This document shows positions 9,041 to 18,892 of a DNA stretch of 62,946 bases, piece after piece. The notes beneath the pieces were generated by a model that did no database searches, was not told where the DNA came from, and saw nothing but the letters and a program-made list of their open reading frames with translations. Source of the DNA: Pholiota molesta (lineage: Eukaryota; Basidiomycota; Agaricomycetes; Agaricales; Strophariaceae). A program made the position numbers and the translations under genes. The first letter of the stretch is position 1. Each line of letters begins with the position of its first letter. The DNA lies in NCBI GenBank assembly GCA_014925825.1, contig JACGCK010000237.1, positions 1 to 62,946 on the forward strand. Direction: 5' to 3'.

Positions 9041-12000
9041 CTCTTTTGGCGCTTTTTCCGACGCTCGATATCTCCTTAGACGCCCATCTGTATCCTTCAG
9101 TTGCACTTTAGTTGCCGGCACCCTTTTTCCATTAATAATCACAGCGTCGTGCACAAAGTCAAGTATGACTTTGTGTTTGCGCATGAATGGTGTTCCGATA
9201 ATCATATCGTACCGATCGAAGTTCGCGACGTCAACATATGTTATCGCCTCTTTTCCTACTACATCCACCATGACATCTGCACCATATTTGATAATTGATC
9301 GGCTTCCGATCGTGCCTAGCTGCAGTATGTGTGGGTCAAGTAATGTGTCCACTGTAATCTCTGCTATATGCGCGAAAGTAGGAGTTATCCCCGTTGTGGT
9401 ACTTCCCGAATCCCACAGCATCCATGCGTTCATTCCTCCGACATTCATGTATGTTACCAAACATTCCTTGTCCTCGCTAGATACAACTGGTCGCACGCGG
9501 CTTTTGTTCGATGTACGAACTCGCACTTTGCGCATATGCACCTCATCCTCGGTAACGTTCGCTTCTGCTGCTCGTATGCAGTCGCGATTACCACTCGTAT
9601 CTTCCTTGTTTTCTGTGTGTTCGTCTGGCCGAACACTTCTGACAGTCATTACCCTCATGAATTCTTCAGATTCATCTGAGCCATATTCCCCGACTTCTAT
9701 TTCCGTGTAATGGTCCCCGCTCTCCGGTAGTTCGGCACATTCTTCACAATTGCTAGGACAGTATTCCTCGTTATCGCCTTCATCGGGTTCCTGATCGTCT
9801 CGATCGGTTTGACGATCATCTTCGTTCTCCGGTTCCTGGCTCTCGTCCCGTAATGCTCGCGTGTGCAACGTTCGAGGCTTCTTCGGTTCCTTGCAATCTT
9901 TGGCGTAATGTCCTCGGTGGCCACAGTTAAAGCATGTAATGTCGGCCGCATGTGTGTGGCCTCCGCCTACGTTCGACTCATGTGGTTTAACCCATGGCTT
10001 GTTTCGAGCGTTATCTTGACTCGGGTTATCTTTCAGCGGTTCTTTAGGCACAGTTGCCTTCTGTGGCGTTCCTAACTTGGGTACACCTCTATGTACGAAC
10101 CGTGGATTTCTACCCGTTGTTGCCGATTTACTCGGTTCACGTGAAGGTACTGGTGCCTTCGGTTGCTCAGCCTGGCTTGACTGTATTCTCGCTTTACGAT
10201 TATAATAATCGTCGGTCTTTACTCGGGCTTCGAAAGCGACTGCAAATGCAACGAAGTCCTCCATAAAGTGTACTTCCGGCGATAATCCTCGTTCTTTAAT
10301 GAGTTCCGATCTCATTTCTTTGGGTATTCCATCAAGGAATACCTCTATGAACGAGTAATCATCCGGGTATGCCGCCATATTTTTGGCGAAGCCTATGAGC
10401 TCGTCATAGTATGACTGTACTCCTCGCGACGCGGAGTATTTAGCTCTCCTGAATCCTTCGCGGGCGTCTTGCATCGTTGTCGCATGCACGAATCGATTAT
10501 ATAAAGCCAATATTATAGATTCGAATGTCCAATCGAGCTTAGTTCGATTGGTACTGGTTACATGACGGTGGTACCATGTGTGAGCCTCTCCACCTAAATG
10601 TTCGCTTACAATTAATACGCGAAAACGATCGAGGTCAGGTCCTCCAAGTTGACGGGTAGCCATTCGGTATACCAGGTCAGATAGCCAGTCTTCAAGATCA
10701 GCAAACTTTGCTGATCCAGTATATTTATTTCCAGCCTCTAATTTTTGGCTAAACTTAAATCCATCGGGGTACGTGAGTTTAACGCTCAGCGCTTCATGGA
10801 TCAACTGACTTAGTCGTTGTTCCATTACCGATCGATGTCGGTCCGCAGCCTCTATTACTCCTGGAGCATCTGACCGCGGACCATGTACTCGTGGTTCCGA
10901 GTACCCTCTTTGACTTCTACGCTCAGGTGTTACGCCCTGAATCCCATATGATCGTATATCAATCGAATCTCTCTCAGTTTTTCGCACTGGTGGCGGATAC
11001 AGTTCAGGTTCACGCGGCGTTGGCGGCGTAAATCTAACACCTGATTTTCCTATATCCTTATTCATATTCATGCGCGGTTGCTCGAATATGGTAGTAAGTG
11101 GTGCTGGTGTTTGAAATACACTGTGCCTACTTGTGTCCTCGATTTTTGGTCTAACCTCGGGTACCTCTGGTTCTGAGACATCGAGATCTATAACTCCATT
11201 ACTCGAGAATCCAACGTTCTGATCGTCGATTGCAGACGATCCAAATTTCGCCAAATCCTCTCGACGCATTTTTTGGTAGACCACTCTGTCCTTCCAATTA
11301 TCTGCTCGAAGCGTTCGTCGAGTTACGAACGGGTACACCAATTTATTATCTGTATTAGGGGCTTCACCCAATATTCCTGGCTGTCCTCCACTATACTTTG
11401 GTATTGTCATACCATCTTGTGGATGCATCCTCTCCATCGCCGCCATTCTTCTTCGAAACTGCTCGTCCGCTTCCCCGGTCATCCTTGGCCCTGCTATATT
11501 CGCTACAGCTCGTTCAATTGTTGGTGACCTTTCCATCGGTGCATGCGTGCTTGGCTCGTGGTGCTGCGGTGACGTGGATGGAGCGCTCGCCCATTGGCTG
11601 ATTGTCGGCTGGATGGATGGTGTTGGTATCATCACCGGCCCCATTGGCGTAGATGCTCGCGACATCGCTTTTTGTTGTCGTGCCTCGACGTAGCGTTTTA
11701 CGATACGAGTCAACGATGTCATTATCAATTCTCGCCACTGTGGTGAGTTCTCCGGTATGTTCTGTCTGGAGTGCGTCACAGCGTCCATGACGTTCTGCGT
11801 CGCTAGTGATCTCATTACCTGGCGTCGATCTAATCGTTCGACGCCGTGTATCTGCCATAGCGCTTCTATCTGGTCCTCGAGCACGGCAGCGGGCTCAGCT
11901 ATCTCCCCCATGTCGACTCCGTCATCTGTCTCGTACAGATTCTGTGTAATTCCCTGTGCCCATTGGTCGTGCACAGGCGTCGGTTGTTCGAGTCTTGGTC

Positions 12001-12202
12001 GAGAAGCCCACTCCGGCTCACTCTCTTGCCTGACTGTTGAGAACTGTGACGAAGTTCTCTGGGTGCGCATCCTGTGCGGTGACGTGAAAGATCCAGTTCT
12101 GAACTCTGGCGTCTGTGCAGTCTCCGGCATCGGAGCGCGTGGTGGCTCAGGACTCTCACCGTCGTGGGACGGTTGGTCTCCTTCTGCCATGTGAAATTTC
12201 AC
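9038..12202 (-). CDS. Gag with zinc knuckle and aspartic protease
   Basis: This 1054-residue ORF starts at the ATG at 12202. The first half is Pro/Ser-rich. Residues from about 480 resemble the retrotransposon gag capsid region (KFADLEDWLSDLVYRMATR, then WYHRHV). A CCHC zinc knuckle (CFNCGHRGHYAKDC) binds nucleic acid, and an acidic stretch follows. The C-terminal domain has the protease active site WDSGSTT. The ORF ends at a UGA (9038-9040) that lies in the same frame as pol. At 1054 residues it is long for fungal gag because protease is included. No frameshift is seen. Confidence 0.9.
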   Translation of the reverse strand: MKFHMAEGDQPSHDGESPEPPRAPMPETAQTPEFRTGSFTSPHRMRTQRTSSQFSTVRQESEPEWASRPRLEQPTPVHDQWAQGITQNLYETDDGVDMGEIAEPAAVLEDQIEALWQIHGVERLDRRQVMRSLATQNVMDAVTHSRQNIPENSPQWRELIMTSLTRIVKRYVEARQQKAMSRASTPMGPVMIPTPSIQPTISQWASAPSTSPQHHEPSTHAPMERSPTIERAVANIAGPRMTGEADEQFRRRMAAMERMHPQDGMTIPKYSGGQPGILGEAPNTDNKLVYPFVTRRTLRADNWKDRVVYQKMRREDLAKFGSSAIDDQNVGFSSNGVIDLDVSEPEVPEVRPKIEDTSRHSVFQTPAPLTTIFEQPRMNMNKDIGKSGVRFTPPTPREPELYPPPVRKTERDSIDIRSYGIQGVTPERRSQRGYSEPRVHGPRSDAPGVIEAADRHRSVMEQRLSQLIHEALSVKLTYPDGFKFSQKLEAGNKYTGSAKFADLEDWLSDLVYRMATRQLGGPDLDRFRVLIVSEHLGGEAHTWYHRHVTSTNRTKLDWTFESIILALYNRFVHATTMQDAREGFRRAKYSASRGVQSYYDELIGFAKNMAAYPDDYSFIEVFLDGIPKEMRSELIKERGLSPEVHFMEDFVAFAVAFEARVKTDDYYNRKARIQSSQAEQPKAPVPSREPSKSATTGRNPRFVHRGVPKLGTPQKATVPKEPLKDNPSQDNARNKPWVKPHESNVGGGHTHAADITCFNCGHRGHYAKDCKEPKKPRTLHTRALRDESQEPENEDDRQTDRDDQEPDEGDNEEYCPSNCEECAELPESGDHYTEIEVGEYGSDESEEFMRVMTVRSVRPDEHTENKEDTSGNRDCIRAAEANVTEDEVHMRKVRVRTSNKSRVRPVVSSEDKECLVTYMNVGGMNAWMLWDSGSTTTGITPTFAHIAEITVDTLLDPHILQLGTIGSRSIIKYGADVMVDVVGKEAITYVDVANFDRYDMIIGTPFMRKHKVILDFVHDAVIINGKRVPATKVQLKDTDGRLRRYRASEKAPKE

Positions 12203-12440
12203 GGGTGTGGTGTGGGTCTAATCTAGGTGTTGTTCTTCTTTGAATGCTCAAAGATGCAGTCTATCCAAGTTATTTGGAAGGTTTAAAAAAATGTAAAGCT
12301 TCGCTCTACAGTTAGACCTTAAGTCGCACAATATAAACCAGAACCAATATAATTGGTAGTCTACGTGTACGGTGCAAAAGGTCTGTCTCCTGATTACAAA
12401 TAGGTATGATATATAAGGGCATCACCAAGGGTGATGCCAA
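12203..12440. other. 5' flank of gag, no LTR recognised
   Basis: This gap lies between the gag start and the end of the F-box gene. It is AT-rich, with a short hairpin GGCATCACC/GGGTGATGCC near 12419-12437 that could be a 3'-end signal for the F-box gene. No second copy of it was found at the other side of the retroelement. Confidence 0.4.
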
Positions 12441-13811
12441 TCAACAGTAAATAGTACGAATGGGGAACGTATCCGTGACACATATCACTTTTGGCGCCTT
12501 TGCTGCATACCTTGGGATGCACATTGACATCGCCCTTGCAATGCTATAAGACTGCATTGGTGACTGAGATAAACGATTGTGAACAAAGGTGACTCTTTCA
12601 ATAGGGCAGCCCGGAACGTCCAGCCAGCCACTTTTGAACACATTGTGAAGATACAAGTCAAACTTGCGATCTACAGCGCATTGTGGCCGACAGCTGGCTT
12701 CTGGCAGCTCAAGTAGCAAATTCAGGAGGCGAGGGGCACGGTCCCAAATTCTTGCTCCAATGTGAGGGTTTGGCTTCGTATTGTCATCATTTTCTTCGCC
12801 AAAGGGTAGAAAAGCATCCCCAAGGGCGATTGTAGTGACTGCTGGGGTAGATTCGAGCACATCATAAAGTTCTGTAATGCCATGGGCACCTCGACTCCAG
12901 GAAGACTCGTAAGAAGAGGTCGATAGAGTATGAAGATTTGGGAGAGAAAGTCCTTTAAAGAGCAGGCTGAGGGGAAATGCAAAAAATGGAGAGGAGTTTG
13001 GATATTCTCGGTAGCAGTAGATGGAAAAAGAAGAGAGATGATGAAGAGTGCATGCTGCAGGCGTTTTATAAGACCCTGTTTCAACCAACTCTGCTATATC
13101 AAAGTATGCCCATTCCAAGAAGGGAATTGAGCGAATGAGAGAAAACCAGAAAGTGACAGAAAATGTGGCTTTACACATGGATATGTGAGTTAAGGAAAGC
13201 CAATGCCTGGGAACAAGGAAGTGGTCTGGTACCTCCACATCGATGATAGAAAGATGTCGCATAAAAGACTGTGTTGGACTTTCTGGAGTTTCCTCTTCTT
13301 CTTGGTGGCGGCTCTCCATCAAAGCTTCGAAGTCGCAGAGCGCATCACACCTGAGATGCTGCGCTGATGCAATGTATATGGGAAGAAATCTGGCTTGGAT
13401 TGAGCTGAGCATAACTGTGTCATCCAGGTTGTCTGAGTTTGTTGTACAACTCGTACCTCGCCAGTCAATGGTGAGGTGTATAGAGAGAGAAATCGAGGTG
13501 TTGGTATTTTTCTTCCAGAACGATAAGAATTCAAGCTGGCGTTTGAGAACCAAGGCCGATGAAAAGCTATCATTGATGATGGCTAGGCTGAATGCGAGAT
13601 GGGACCACAGGGCTGGGTATTCAAGTGCAATCTGCCGCCAAGAAGAACAAATCTGGCACAATAGCATAGGTGCAACCATAGCATTAGGCTGTGTATGGAT
13701 AAGGTCGCTGTCTAAATAATGGTGTGGCAAGCAGTGAATGAAGATCTCCCTAACAATTTCGCAGGGAATCCGGCCTATAGGACAACTGACTTCGAACTGT
13801 AATATTGTCAT
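12441..13811 (-). CDS. F-box-like protein
   Basis: Single-exon, 456 residues. The N-terminus has a typical Agaricomycete F-box: IGRIPCEIVREIFIHCLP, then an insertion and LLCQICSSWRQIALEYPALWSHL. F-box proteins link substrates to SCF ubiquitin ligases through Skp1, with substrate recognition by the C-terminal part. The rest is hydrophobic and leucine-rich without a clear repeat, as in the large lineage-specific F-box families of mushrooms. No frame defects were seen. The start is the first ATG in the frame, nine residues before the F-box proline-glycine segment. Confidence 0.8.
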   Translation of the reverse strand: MTILQFEVSCPIGRIPCEIVREIFIHCLPHHYLDSDLIHTQPNAMVAPMLLCQICSSWRQIALEYPALWSHLAFSLAIINDSFSSALVLKRQLEFLSFWKKNTNTSISLSIHLTIDWRGTSCTTNSDNLDDTVMLSSIQARFLPIYIASAQHLRCDALCDFEALMESRHQEEEETPESPTQSFMRHLSIIDVEVPDHFLVPRHWLSLTHISMCKATFSVTFWFSLIRSIPFLEWAYFDIAELVETGSYKTPAACTLHHLSSFSIYCYREYPNSSPFFAFPLSLLFKGLSLPNLHTLSTSSYESSWSRGAHGITELYDVLESTPAVTTIALGDAFLPFGEENDDNTKPNPHIGARIWDRAPRLLNLLLELPEASCRPQCAVDRKFDLYLHNVFKSGWLDVPGCPIERVTFVHNRLSQSPMQSYSIARAMSMCIPRYAAKAPKVICVTDTFPIRTIYC

Positions 13812-14227
13812 TGTCGCGATTTAAAGGTTGGCAATCTGAAAATTAACACATTGTTGATTAGCGTCAAAAAGAGGAGCCATGTCTGATAGACAGTGGTAGA
13901 TGCGCACTTTAAATCCTTCAACTTCAAGTTTTTTGGAGCTGAGATAGACTTGTGCGTTGCTTGTGCGCTACCGTGACATTTTCATGGTTGTCTCTATTTA
14001 TTGTTTAGTGTGGCAAGCGATGTACATGCAAGTCATCTGAATCCCTGAGGTTTTTCGGAGGAGTCCGAGTCATCGTGCAAGTCCAGTGTCCAGTGTTTCC
14101 GAGGGGAGTCATTGTGGGCGCTTGCGAAGTTGTGCCGATTATAATCCAATTAATTCACTACCCAACCTGGTCATGTGTTTTATTTTATTATTTGGGATTT
14201 TTTTATTTATTTTCACCCCGACATCAG
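13812..14227. other. Intergenic, nothing recognised
   Basis: This is the upstream region of the F-box gene. It is AT-rich with a T-rich stretch near 14176-14212. I see no coding frame or repeat before the target duplication at 14228. Confidence 0.5.
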
Positions 14228-14236
14228 TATCGGGCC

Positions 14237-14821
14237 TAGGCCGGTGACCGTCCCTCTAAAAGAGGATGTCGACTTGCGATAGGCAGAGATGGGGAAGAAG
14301 GGAGCCAAATGACTCAGGAGTTGAAGGAGGAGTGGCAGAGAAATGGTTGACTCAGCCTTCCAGGCAACTTCCAGGGCTCGCGAGCGGGGGACTGGCGCCC
14401 GACCGCGTGGGGCTTCCGCTCCTACTCGCGCGGCGGCTCTGGCCGTCATAGTCGCTGCCCTCCGCGCGCAGCTCCGCATGCCCCATCTTCATCAGCTCAT
14501 CGTCAAGGTCGCGGTTGCGGTACCCCGACACGAATCCACGATGCGCTCGAGCAGCTCGGAGGTCGACACGCATGGGGATGAATTTGCCTGTGGGATAAAT
14601 CTACTTAAGTAGGTACAGGGAGAGCTGTAGCGCACGCGAGCGCCGATCGCGCGCCCAGACGCACTGTGACGGCCGTATCAGCGCTCCTTAATCTGGAAGT
14701 TTCTCGCGCCGCTTTTTGACAGATTCAGATTCATCAGTAATTCAAACTCAGATATCCCGGCCCTCTAACGAGGGTTCTTCGCAAGTCGACATCCTCTTTT
14801 AGAGGGACGGTCACTGGCCTA
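14237..14821. mobile_element. 585-bp TIR element with 9-bp target duplication, Mutator-like
   Basis: The ends are inverted over about 42 bp (TAGGCCGGTGACCGTCCCTC... and its mirror, differing at one base). TATCGGGCC directly abuts both ends (14228-14236 and 14822-14830), a 9-bp duplication typical of Mutator-like elements. The interior is GC-rich, unlike its flanks. On the minus strand (14573-14352) it holds a 73-codon frame with a coherent charged segment (RNRDLDDELMKMGHAELRAE) and an SR/SP-rich end. This could be captured host sequence; I do not recognise it. Confidence 0.85.
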
Positions 14822-14830
14822 TATCGGGCC

Positions 14831-15334
14831 CAAGTTTGAGATTGTCATATAAATAACCTCCGAGCCCAAGTCACTGCCAATGTCCGAGTCCGAGCCAGCC
14901 ACTGCATTGCATGCACAGGATCGTATGTCGTCGATTTCATGCACCAAACTTGCAATCTATCTCATTGGTTGCTCGTGTATTCCAGTCATCATCTTCCGCG
15001 ACCAATGCACCATTCATGGGATACGTGAGGGACGTGATGCGTTGACTCGGAAAGGCGGGACTCCTTCAATGGCATGGGAAGTTCAATGGCATGGGAAGTT
15101 CAATGGCATGGGAAGTAGGAAGGCTATGGCTGCAATCTTGCTGCGTGCTGAGGACAGCCCATGTCAACGGTTTCATGATCTCTCACTGGAACGGACACAA
15201 GATAAACTCCACTTCTTGTGTTCACACCAGTGTCCATTTATTGCAGCATTTCATTCCATTTCTGAATGTGAACCAAATTCTCTACTTATAAACACTGGCA
15301 TTATGTGATTTGTTGGTGATTTGCAATGCAGAGG
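14831..15334. other. Intergenic with a 17-bp triple repeat
   Basis: The unit TCAATGGCATGGGAAGT is repeated three times head to tail at 15066-15116. An open frame from 14880 to 15308 crosses it, but it shows no recognisable domain or splice structure, so I do not call a gene. Confidence 0.5.
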
Positions 15335-15342
15335 AAGTAAGT

Positions 15343-15453
15343 TAGGCCAGTGACCGTCCCGCTAAGAGGATGTCGACCTACGGAGAACCCAAATCGATTT
15401 GAAAAATCGATTTGGGTTCTCCGTAGGTCGACATCCTCTTAGCACCGGCCTCA
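15343..15453. mobile_element. 111-bp near-perfect palindromic element, same family as 14237-14821
   Basis: It begins TAGGCCAGTGACCGTCCCGC and has the GAGGATGTCGACCT segment of the 585-bp element. It is almost wholly palindromic around AAATCGATTT near 15400. The right arm lacks about 7 bp present in the left. AAGTAAGT flanks both sides (15335-15342 and 15454-15461), an 8-bp duplication, 9 if one mismatch is allowed. Confidence 0.8.
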
Positions 15454-15461
15454 AAGTAAGT

Positions 15462-15957
15462 CGTGAATTAGCTGTTAATAATAAATAGTATTAATAGGGA
15501 AGGTCAGAATCAGAAATTCCTCATGTTTCTGAAGTCTGTCAGTATCACTGGATCGCAGGAAGCTTAGCACCGGTGCCATAGCAGAATGGGTAGAAAGAGA
15601 AGCCTATGACACAGTTTACCCATGTGCGACTTAATAAAAGCATGTTTCTGGGTAATTTTTTACCCAAAAGGACAGTGATATCATTCTAAAAGGATGCATT
15701 TTGGAGACTTCGAACTACAAATCATTACCATTCTGACCCACGATGTCGGAAACTTCATAACTATAGCTCAAGCCGGAGTAAAGACAGATGGCACATACAT
15801 GCACAAAGTTGGGGCCAGCACCGCAGCGCTAATCTTAAACTTGAACAAAAGCTGACCATGCCAGCTGCATGCTCATATGCGCTGACTCCGAGTCGGATCA
15901 ATAGTCTCCTCCCTTGCTTGCTTTGCTATCACTCGTAGTATCACCATACTCGCCGCT
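15462..15957. other. Intergenic upstream of the 15958 gene
   Basis: No coding frame was recognised. Short inverted motifs occur (TCAGAAATTCC...TTTCTGAAG near 15508; GGGTAATTTTTTACCC near 15650). The region probably contains the promoter of the downstream gene. Confidence 0.4.
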
Positions 15958-17167
15958 ATGCCTCGTAAAGGCAAGAAGGCAAGAGCATCCCCGCAAGTGG
16001 CCAACCAGGTTGCCTCTGCCAACCTCCCTGCAAGCGATGATTCGTTGCCAGCCCAGCCTGAGCCTCTTCCTTCCACCCCTAAACCTTCTACATCGGCGAC
16101 TCCCACAATTCCAGGGCTGGCTGCTCCCGGACTTGGAAGAAATCTACCCAGGAAAACCTCTCCTTCTCCAGCTCCGGCAGTCGAAACCCCTGGTAGGGTG
16201 GTGGAACAGCCCAGGCCGACATACCCCCTACCCTCCCGAAGGTCTTTCCTCAGCGAGCAACGCCCTCCTCAGCCACCCAGTCCAACAGTCCCCATGCCGG
16301 CGCTCTCCTCTGCTTCTGGTAGCAGTGGACGCAGCGCAGACGACAACTCCTGGGAGGGCTCCGCTCACTACCCATATACCCCATCGAATAGCATGGGCGA
16401 ATTCGGTATCAATACCCAGATTGCACCAGATCACCAGATCTCACCAGAGCCGGAGCCAGAGCATCAGACCCTACGAGAGCCATCAACTATGGAGCTGATA
16501 GAAGAGCTTCGAGCAGACGTGCGTGCCAATAGGGAAAGGACTTGGGTTCTCGAAGGCCAAATGGTTGAGGTTAAGGGTGAGTTATTAGAGCAACAAAATG
16601 TGAATGCGAGGTTGGAAAGATCACAACGTCTTCACACTATTTGGGCCTCCCAAACCCAAAATGCCTTGCTCCCGGTGCGTAATCATATAACCTTTGCTTG
16701 CTTCACAAAATAGCTAATCTTTCTACTAGAATGTGGTATCTGAACCAATACTGGAGCTGCAGTTTCGAATGCTGTTGGGTGACACCCTGGACCGAGCTCT
16801 AAGACTTGCCAAAGTAACCTTCGGGAACTGGAAAATCTCCCTCAGTAGTCGCCTGGATGGCACCAAACGCACTGACAACCAGAGGCTCTCTTTTGGCAAA
16901 GAATTACTTCAACGCCTAGCACTCCCTCACGATGAAAGTCTCCTCCCTGTCCTCCAATCCAACGATGCCATGGCACTCTTGACGAGGCGGGCAGAGCCCC
17001 TGATACTGCGTGGCAACGAATTGGCGCATGAGATGGGCGACCCAAGCGTGTTACATGACATCTTGCACGACATGAGTCATGCTATCCCATCCCTTCTTCC
17101 GGACAAACGGGAGGGCATGAAAGTATTGTCCACATATAACATGGGTACTGAACCCACTCGACTATGA
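15958..17167 (+). CDS. Uncharacterised two-exon protein, Pro/Ser-rich with a coiled-coil middle
   Basis: Exons 15958-16674 and 16730-17167 encode 384 residues. The intron starts GTGCGT, ends TACTAG and is phase 0. The first 150 residues are basic at the start (MPRKGKKARAS), then Pro/Ser/Ala-rich and probably disordered. Residues about 175-235 (ELIEELRADVRANRERTWV...) look coiled-coil. Exon 2 is a mixed alpha-helical segment (LQFRMLLGDTLDRALRLAK) with no family I recognise. The start is the first ATG in the frame. Both exons keep an open frame across the splice, which supports a real gene. Similar disordered-plus-helical ORFs are common lineage-specific genes in Agaricomycetes. Confidence 0.65.
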
Positions 17168-17884
17168 TACTAATCTGCCTATCCCATTCCTTTCTTTCTT
17201 CTTTCTCTATTTATTTATCTGTTCTATCCTGCCCTTCCTTCCTTTGCCCTTGCTCGATGGGGTTCTTGTTCCAGGTCGTCTTTCCTTGCTTGTTATTGGG
17301 CTGTTTTCTTTAGCCAGTCACAGTGTGGCGCAGAGGGACGCAGAGCAACGGTACCCTGAGAATGTATGATTAGATATAATTTAAATGAAATCAGCCTCAT
17401 TCCACTACAGCACGCCCTAGCACACCTCAGCTTGATGCAGAAATGTAGTCTACGGACCCAGAGATGCTCATGTAAAAACGGCAAGAAAATGCCAATTGCC
17501 GTGTCTGTCCGCGTTTGTCGACTTTCACATTCACATGCAGATTTCCGCATCTTTGCTCAGACCACCGCAGTGTCGGTTTTCACTGATATCGATTACCTCT
17601 TACCTCAACTCACCCTGCTCAATGCCCTCAAGCACACCACCATTTTGTGAATATGTACTCCATGGTTTCTGTGTGCCACTGCCGGTTGCACACTTAGCTC
17701 ATTGCTCATTGACTTGCTCTGTTCATAACAATCATCTTGATTTCGGAGTCGTCGCGAGGGAGCTCGGGTGAGCGCTGTTCGAGGACAAGCGCGCACAAAA
17801 AAGTACGCTGTCATTCAACTGTTATTTGTGATTCCCAAACTCACCAGTACATGATGTTCAAGCATCCTTCGAGAGGGCGGGGCG
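17168..17884. other. Intergenic, nothing recognised
   Basis: A pyrimidine-rich tract (TTTCTTTCTTCTTTC...) follows the previous stop near 17190-17260 and may be its 3' UTR. Beyond that no frame, repeat or RNA was identified. Confidence 0.45.
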
Positions 17885-18530
17885 CTAGATCCGAACACGA
17901 ATTCGCAAGACTGGCTCGATAACAAGATTTATTGGCTCCTGCGATCCGATTCGACAAGCGCGCCCGGCTCTGCTCATCCTCAGCTCCCCCCTGGTCCGAT
18001 CCCTGTGGTGGTTGATGTCCCCACTACCGGCGGGCTTGCACCAATGTCCTCCTTCTACAACCAAGCCATCCATCCGACCTGAATCCGAATCGCCTGCCAG
18101 ATATACGCGCAAACACATGATACTTGCCAAGCCAAGTGTTTAGCGAGGAAATTTCGAGCATCCTCGAGGCGCCTTCTTCGACACACTCACAAGGCAGCTC
18201 GGCGACATGCAGGTCCAGTGCCTCTCTACACAGGCCGGGGTGCTCTCCCCGGGTGCCTCGCCGCTGCTTGCTGTGGAGACGGTGTTACTGTGGTCACGCA
18301 TTGATACCGAGCTAGACAACGTCGTTGCGATGTGCCGCGAGCACACGGAGACGCTGCCCAAGTTCCTGCACGACCATACTCTTCCCCCACAGTACGACCT
18401 AGCGAACTGAGGACTTTGATCACCCGCCGGGTTATGAGTTGGGTGGGTGGACATCGTTCAACAACAGCAAAAGCAAGGCGCGGCATTCGCTGCAAGCAAC
18501 GAGCGCGAGGCAGACGGACGAGAAGATGCG
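17885..18530 (+). pseudogene. Unidentified gene fragment, frameshifted
   Basis: Coherent protein-like stretches appear in shifting plus-strand frames. One (about 17905-18080) contains WLDNKIYWLLRSD and PVVVDVPTTGGLAPMSSFYN. Another begins near 18175 and runs through RQLGDMQVQCLST, LLAVETVLLWSRIDTELDNV and HDHTLPPQYD. A third is DFDHPPGYELGGW to RQTDEKMR. Stops at the joins (for example TAG at about 18140 and TGA at about 18408) show decay. I do not recognise the family. The last piece runs directly into glycyl-tRNA synthetase sequence near 18531, so the junction is inside coding sequence. Confidence 0.5.
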
Positions 18531-18892
18531 ACTGCTCAACCAGAGATTTTTCTACGCACCAGCTTTCGAGATCTCCGGAGGTACGTTCGATGTCACATTC
18601 AATACAGACATCGTGCTGATTGTACACCGTGCTGATCATCTTGTCAAGAACGTCCTCGAAGCTCGTTTGGCCGGTGATAAGGAAGCTTGGGGCCAGGCTG
18701 CCGCTTCTGCAGAGGACGACAAGAAGAAGAAGAAGAAGAAAGCCGCTAAATCCCAAGCGGTCAAACTTGCGGATGAGGTCGTATCAGAGTATGAGTCCAT
18801 TCTTGCTCAGGTGAGTAACCAAGATCCCTCAGTCGCATGATTAGAAACTTAGATTCTGCCAGCTCAATAACCACGGTGGCGCAGATATCGGT
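18531..18892 (+). pseudogene. GRS1: Glycyl-tRNA synthetase fragment, N-terminal/middle part
   Basis: The frame reads LLNQRFFYAPAFEISGG, the class II glycyl-tRNA synthetase start of the catalytic domain (usually FEIYGG then VAGLYDYGP). After GTACGT a large part of the catalytic domain is missing. The frame resumes at HRADHLVKNVLEARL, then a lysine run, then AVKLADEVVSEYESILAQ, an intron, and NNHGGADIG. These belong to the eukaryotic GlyRS insertion region. The real enzyme attaches glycine to tRNA(Gly) in cytosol and mitochondria. This copy lacks motif 2 and cannot be active. It joins BRCA2 sequence near 18893. Confidence 0.8.

Larger units (their letters stand above)
1400..12202 (-). mobile_element. 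Ty3-type chromodomain retrotransposon, split by a nested insertion
   Basis: The minus strand carries, in order, gag with a zinc knuckle, aspartic protease, reverse transcriptase, RNase H, integrase and a C-terminal chromodomain. This order (RT before integrase) is that of Ty3 (Metaviridae) elements. The internal region is nearly intact: gag-protease and pol share one frame separated by a single UGA, and pol is interrupted only by the insertion at 2523-6181. No matching long terminal repeats were found. At the 5' side the sequence changes within about 240 bp into an F-box gene, so the 5' LTR is probably lost. Retrotransposition would require the missing LTRs, so this copy is most likely dead. 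Confidence 0.9.

Noticed and set aside
9024..9710. 228-codon plus-strand ORF
   Set aside because: Antisense to the protease and zinc-knuckle region of gag; Ser/Thr-rich shadow.
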